From: Deltaproteobacteria bacterium
GTDB lineage: Bacteria > Desulfobacterota > Desulfobacteria > Desulfobacterales > B30-G6
DNA length: 6,647 nt
Direction of reading: 5' to 3'
NCBI GenBank assembly: GCA_019313725.1
Contig: JAFDAT010000191.1
Location: 1-6,647 of the forward strand
The position numbers and the translations under genes are program-made. The notes beneath the pieces are model-generated. The model searched no databases. It was not told where the DNA came from and saw only the letters and a program-made list of their open reading frames with translations. The first letter of the stretch is position 1; every line of letters begins with the position of its first letter. Below are positions 5,149 through 6,647 of this stretch, piece by piece.

Positions 5149-5171
5149 GCGGCTTTGCCGCTATGATTTTT
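5149..5171 (+). terminator. Second small hairpin with T run
   Basis: GCGGC-TTT-GCCGC (5149-5161) forms a 5-bp GC-rich stem with a 3-base loop, followed by TATGATTTTT. It sits 3 bases past the large terminator and may be a backup terminator. The short stem makes it a weak call. Confidence 0.4.
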
Positions 5172-5210
5172 CAGGTATTATTTCGAGTGAAAAGACTCTC
5201 CACCATGGAA

Positions 5211-5234
5211 ATTGGATATTGATTATTGGATATT
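5211..5234. repeat. Direct repeat ATTGGATATT
   Basis: Two exact copies of ATTGGATATT at 5211-5220 and 5225-5234 (period 14). Part of the gene-free spacer 5146-5377 and similar in style to other A/T-rich intergenic repeats in this window. Confidence 0.6.
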
Positions 5235-5269
5235 TAAAAAAGGCGGATTACCAATCTCGCTTGAGGCTA

Positions 5270-5311
5270 TTCGACGTTCGATGTTGGACGTTCGATGTTC
5301 GATGTTCATCT
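5270..5311. repeat. Tandem heptamer array TTCGAYG
   Basis: Six consecutive 7-base units in exact register: TTCGACG, TTCGATG, TTGGACG, TTCGATG, TTCGATG and a degenerate TTCATCT. The unit holds the self-complementary TCGA. It lies between the ahbB terminator and the radical SAM gene, about 65 bases upstream of that gene's start. It is flanked by a short inverted pair AGGCGGA (5241-5247) and TCCGCCT (5324-5330). Confidence 0.75.
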
Positions 5312-5377
5312 TTTTCCGGCTTGTCCGCCTCTGGCAGGTTCATCCGGATTAGCAAGGTATGACCATTAAAGAGTTCA

Positions 5378-6647
5378 ATGTGTGCATTCGCCAGACCTCA
5401 TATACTGCTAGTCAATCCCTGGATTCACGATTTTGCCGCCTATGATTTCTGGGCCAAACCTTTGGGATTGTTACAGCTGGCCGGAATTCTCCAGCGTCAT
5501 GGCATTCCCGTTGCCTATATAGACTGCCTGGACCGCTTTCACCCCTGTTCAACCGCTTCGGATCAGCCGCTGCGCCACGGCCGCGGACCTTATCGTAAAA
5601 CACCCATACCCAAACCTGCGGGACTTGAAGATGTAGAGCGGACCTACTCCAGGTACGGCATCAAAAAGAGCTGGTTCAGGGAATCTTTAGACAAAACGGA
5701 AAAACCGGATCTTATCCTGGTTACCTCCCTGATGACCTACTGGTATCCCGGTGTTCAGGAAACCATACAGGCGATAAAATTTCGCTATCCGGACGTGCCC
5801 GTGGTCCTCGGAGGGGTTTACGCCAGCCTCTGTTATGAACATGCCAAGCAGCATTCCGGTGCGGACCGGGTCGTGGCCGGCCCGGGCGAGGCGTACCTGC
5901 TGGATCTGGTGCATGAGTTCACAGGCTATAAAGTTTCGCCCCGGTTCGACCCGCAGGATCTGGACACCTATCCTTACCCGGCCTTTCAGCTGCAGAACCG
6001 GATAACCTACGTGCCGTTGATGACATCGCGGGGGTGTCCGTATGCCTGCGCCTACTGTGCTTCCCGCTTTCTGAACCCCATGCGTATGGTGCGGAGTCCT
6101 GCCAACGTGATGGCGGAGATCGAATTCTGGCACCGTAAAGAGGGGGTTGTTGATTTCGCCTTCTACGATGATGCTTTGCTGGTGGATTCCGAAAAACAGA
6201 TTCTTCCCATTCTGAAAAATATCGTCGAGAGGGGGCTGCAGGTTCGTTTTCATACGCCCAACGCACTGCACGTCCGTGAAATCAATCAGGAAGTGGCCGA
6301 ACTCATGTTTCAGGCCGGCTTCAAGACCATCCGGCTGGGCCTGGAAACAGCCGCCTTTGAAGATCGCCGCCAACTGGATGCCAAAGTGACGGCGGCTGAA
6401 TTTACAAGGGCCGTGAATCATTTAAAAACAGCCGGGTTCAAAAAAGAGCAGATCGGTGCCTACCTGCTTTTCGGCCTTCCCGGGCAGACTGGAAACGAGG
6501 TCGAAAACTCCGTAAAAATAGTGAAAAACTGTGGCATCACCCCCGTAATCGCCCACTACACACCCATTCCCCACACGGCCCTGTGGCCGCAGGCCGTGGC
6601 CGCATCGCGCTACGACCTGGCAGCGGACCCTGTCTTTACCAACAATG
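5378..6647 (+). CDS. B12-binding-type radical SAM protein, function unassigned (3' end beyond window)
   Basis: 423 codons are present and the frame is still open at the right edge. Residues about 8-180 form a cobalamin-binding-like Rossmann domain: ILLVNPW at 9-15, LILVTSLMTYWYPG at 112-125, VVLGGVYAS at 142-150 and VVAGPGEAYL at 165-174. The DxHxxG cobalamin-ligand motif is not seen, as in many members. The radical SAM core follows, with the iron-sulfur cysteines C220, C224 and C227 in TSRGCPYACAYC, FYDDALL at 262-268, RLGLET at 319-324 and LLFGLPGQT at 363-371. Start: the in-frame stop at 5360-5362 leaves ATG 5378, with a modest AAAGAG 4 bases upstream. It differs from AhbC and AhbD, which lack the N-terminal domain. 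A terminator separates it from ahbB, so shared function is unproven. The substrate cannot be predicted. Confidence 0.88.
   Translation, partial: MCAFARPHILLVNPWIHDFAAYDFWAKPLGLLQLAGILQRHGIPVAYIDCLDRFHPCSTASDQPLRHGRGPYRKTPIPKPAGLEDVERTYSRYGIKKSWFRESLDKTEKPDLILVTSLMTYWYPGVQETIQAIKFRYPDVPVVLGGVYASLCYEHAKQHSGADRVVAGPGEAYLLDLVHEFTGYKVSPRFDPQDLDTYPYPAFQLQNRITYVPLMTSRGCPYACAYCASRFLNPMRMVRSPANVMAEIEFWHRKEGVVDFAFYDDALLVDSEKQILPILKNIVERGLQVRFHTPNALHVREINQEVAELMFQAGFKTIRLGLETAAFEDRRQLDAKVTAAEFTRAVNHLKTAGFKKEQIGAYLLFGLPGQTGNEVENSVKIVKNCGITPVIAHYTPIPHTALWPQAVAASRYDLAADPVFTNN

Noticed and set aside
5359..5442. Short plus-strand frame starting ATG 5359 just upstream of the radical SAM start
   Set aside because: Stops after 27 codons in a different frame from the conserved N-terminus; no sign of a frameshift, since the ATG at 5378 gives a full family-like start.
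5687..6421. 244-codon minus-strand frame opposite the radical SAM gene
   Set aside because: The plus strand carries the CxxxCxxC and other radical SAM motifs over the same bases; the minus frame shows no recognisable motif.

Overview
The window looks like chromosomal DNA of a strictly anaerobic Desulfobacterota member, most likely a sulfate reducer of the Desulfobacterales type. Three things point there: an AhbB-type siroheme decarboxylase (alternative haem route), a Tup-type tungstate ABC transporter, and long A-rich or heptameric intergenic repeats that I associate with these genomes. This assignment is inference from gene content.

Layout. From 1 to about 2990 all genes lie on the minus strand: tupA (GTG start at 2087), then tupB, then the start of tupC (cut by the window edge). 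Upstream of them is a vapB-vapC toxin-antitoxin pair (2979 to 2345) with its own promoter and a 14-bp perfect palindromic operator. From about 3380 all genes lie on the plus strand: a structured 5' leader, mtnA (methylthioribose-1-phosphate isomerase), ahbB (siroheme decarboxylase subunit), a strong hairpin terminator, a repeat-bearing spacer, and a B12-binding-type radical SAM protein that runs off the right edge. The divergent spacer 3041-3380 holds no convincing gene, only A-rich repeat sequence.

How they work together. TupA, TupB and TupC form one tungstate importer (periplasmic binding protein, membrane permease, cytoplasmic ATPase), feeding tungsten enzymes such as aldehyde:ferredoxin oxidoreductases or W-formate dehydrogenases encoded elsewhere. 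VapB and VapC form a self-regulated RNase/antitoxin module in visibly more A+T-rich DNA. mtnA and ahbB are spaced like an operon but serve different pathways (methylthioadenosine salvage and haem synthesis); the radical SAM gene is separated from them by a terminator and is probably transcribed on its own.

The most interesting non-coding item is the mtnA leader (3383-3460). It can fold as a three-way junction whose parts can alternatively pair with the Shine-Dalgarno sequence. I see no obviously new multi-gene system. Start sites were corrected for tupA, tupB, vapB and mtnA by ribosome-binding-site placement.
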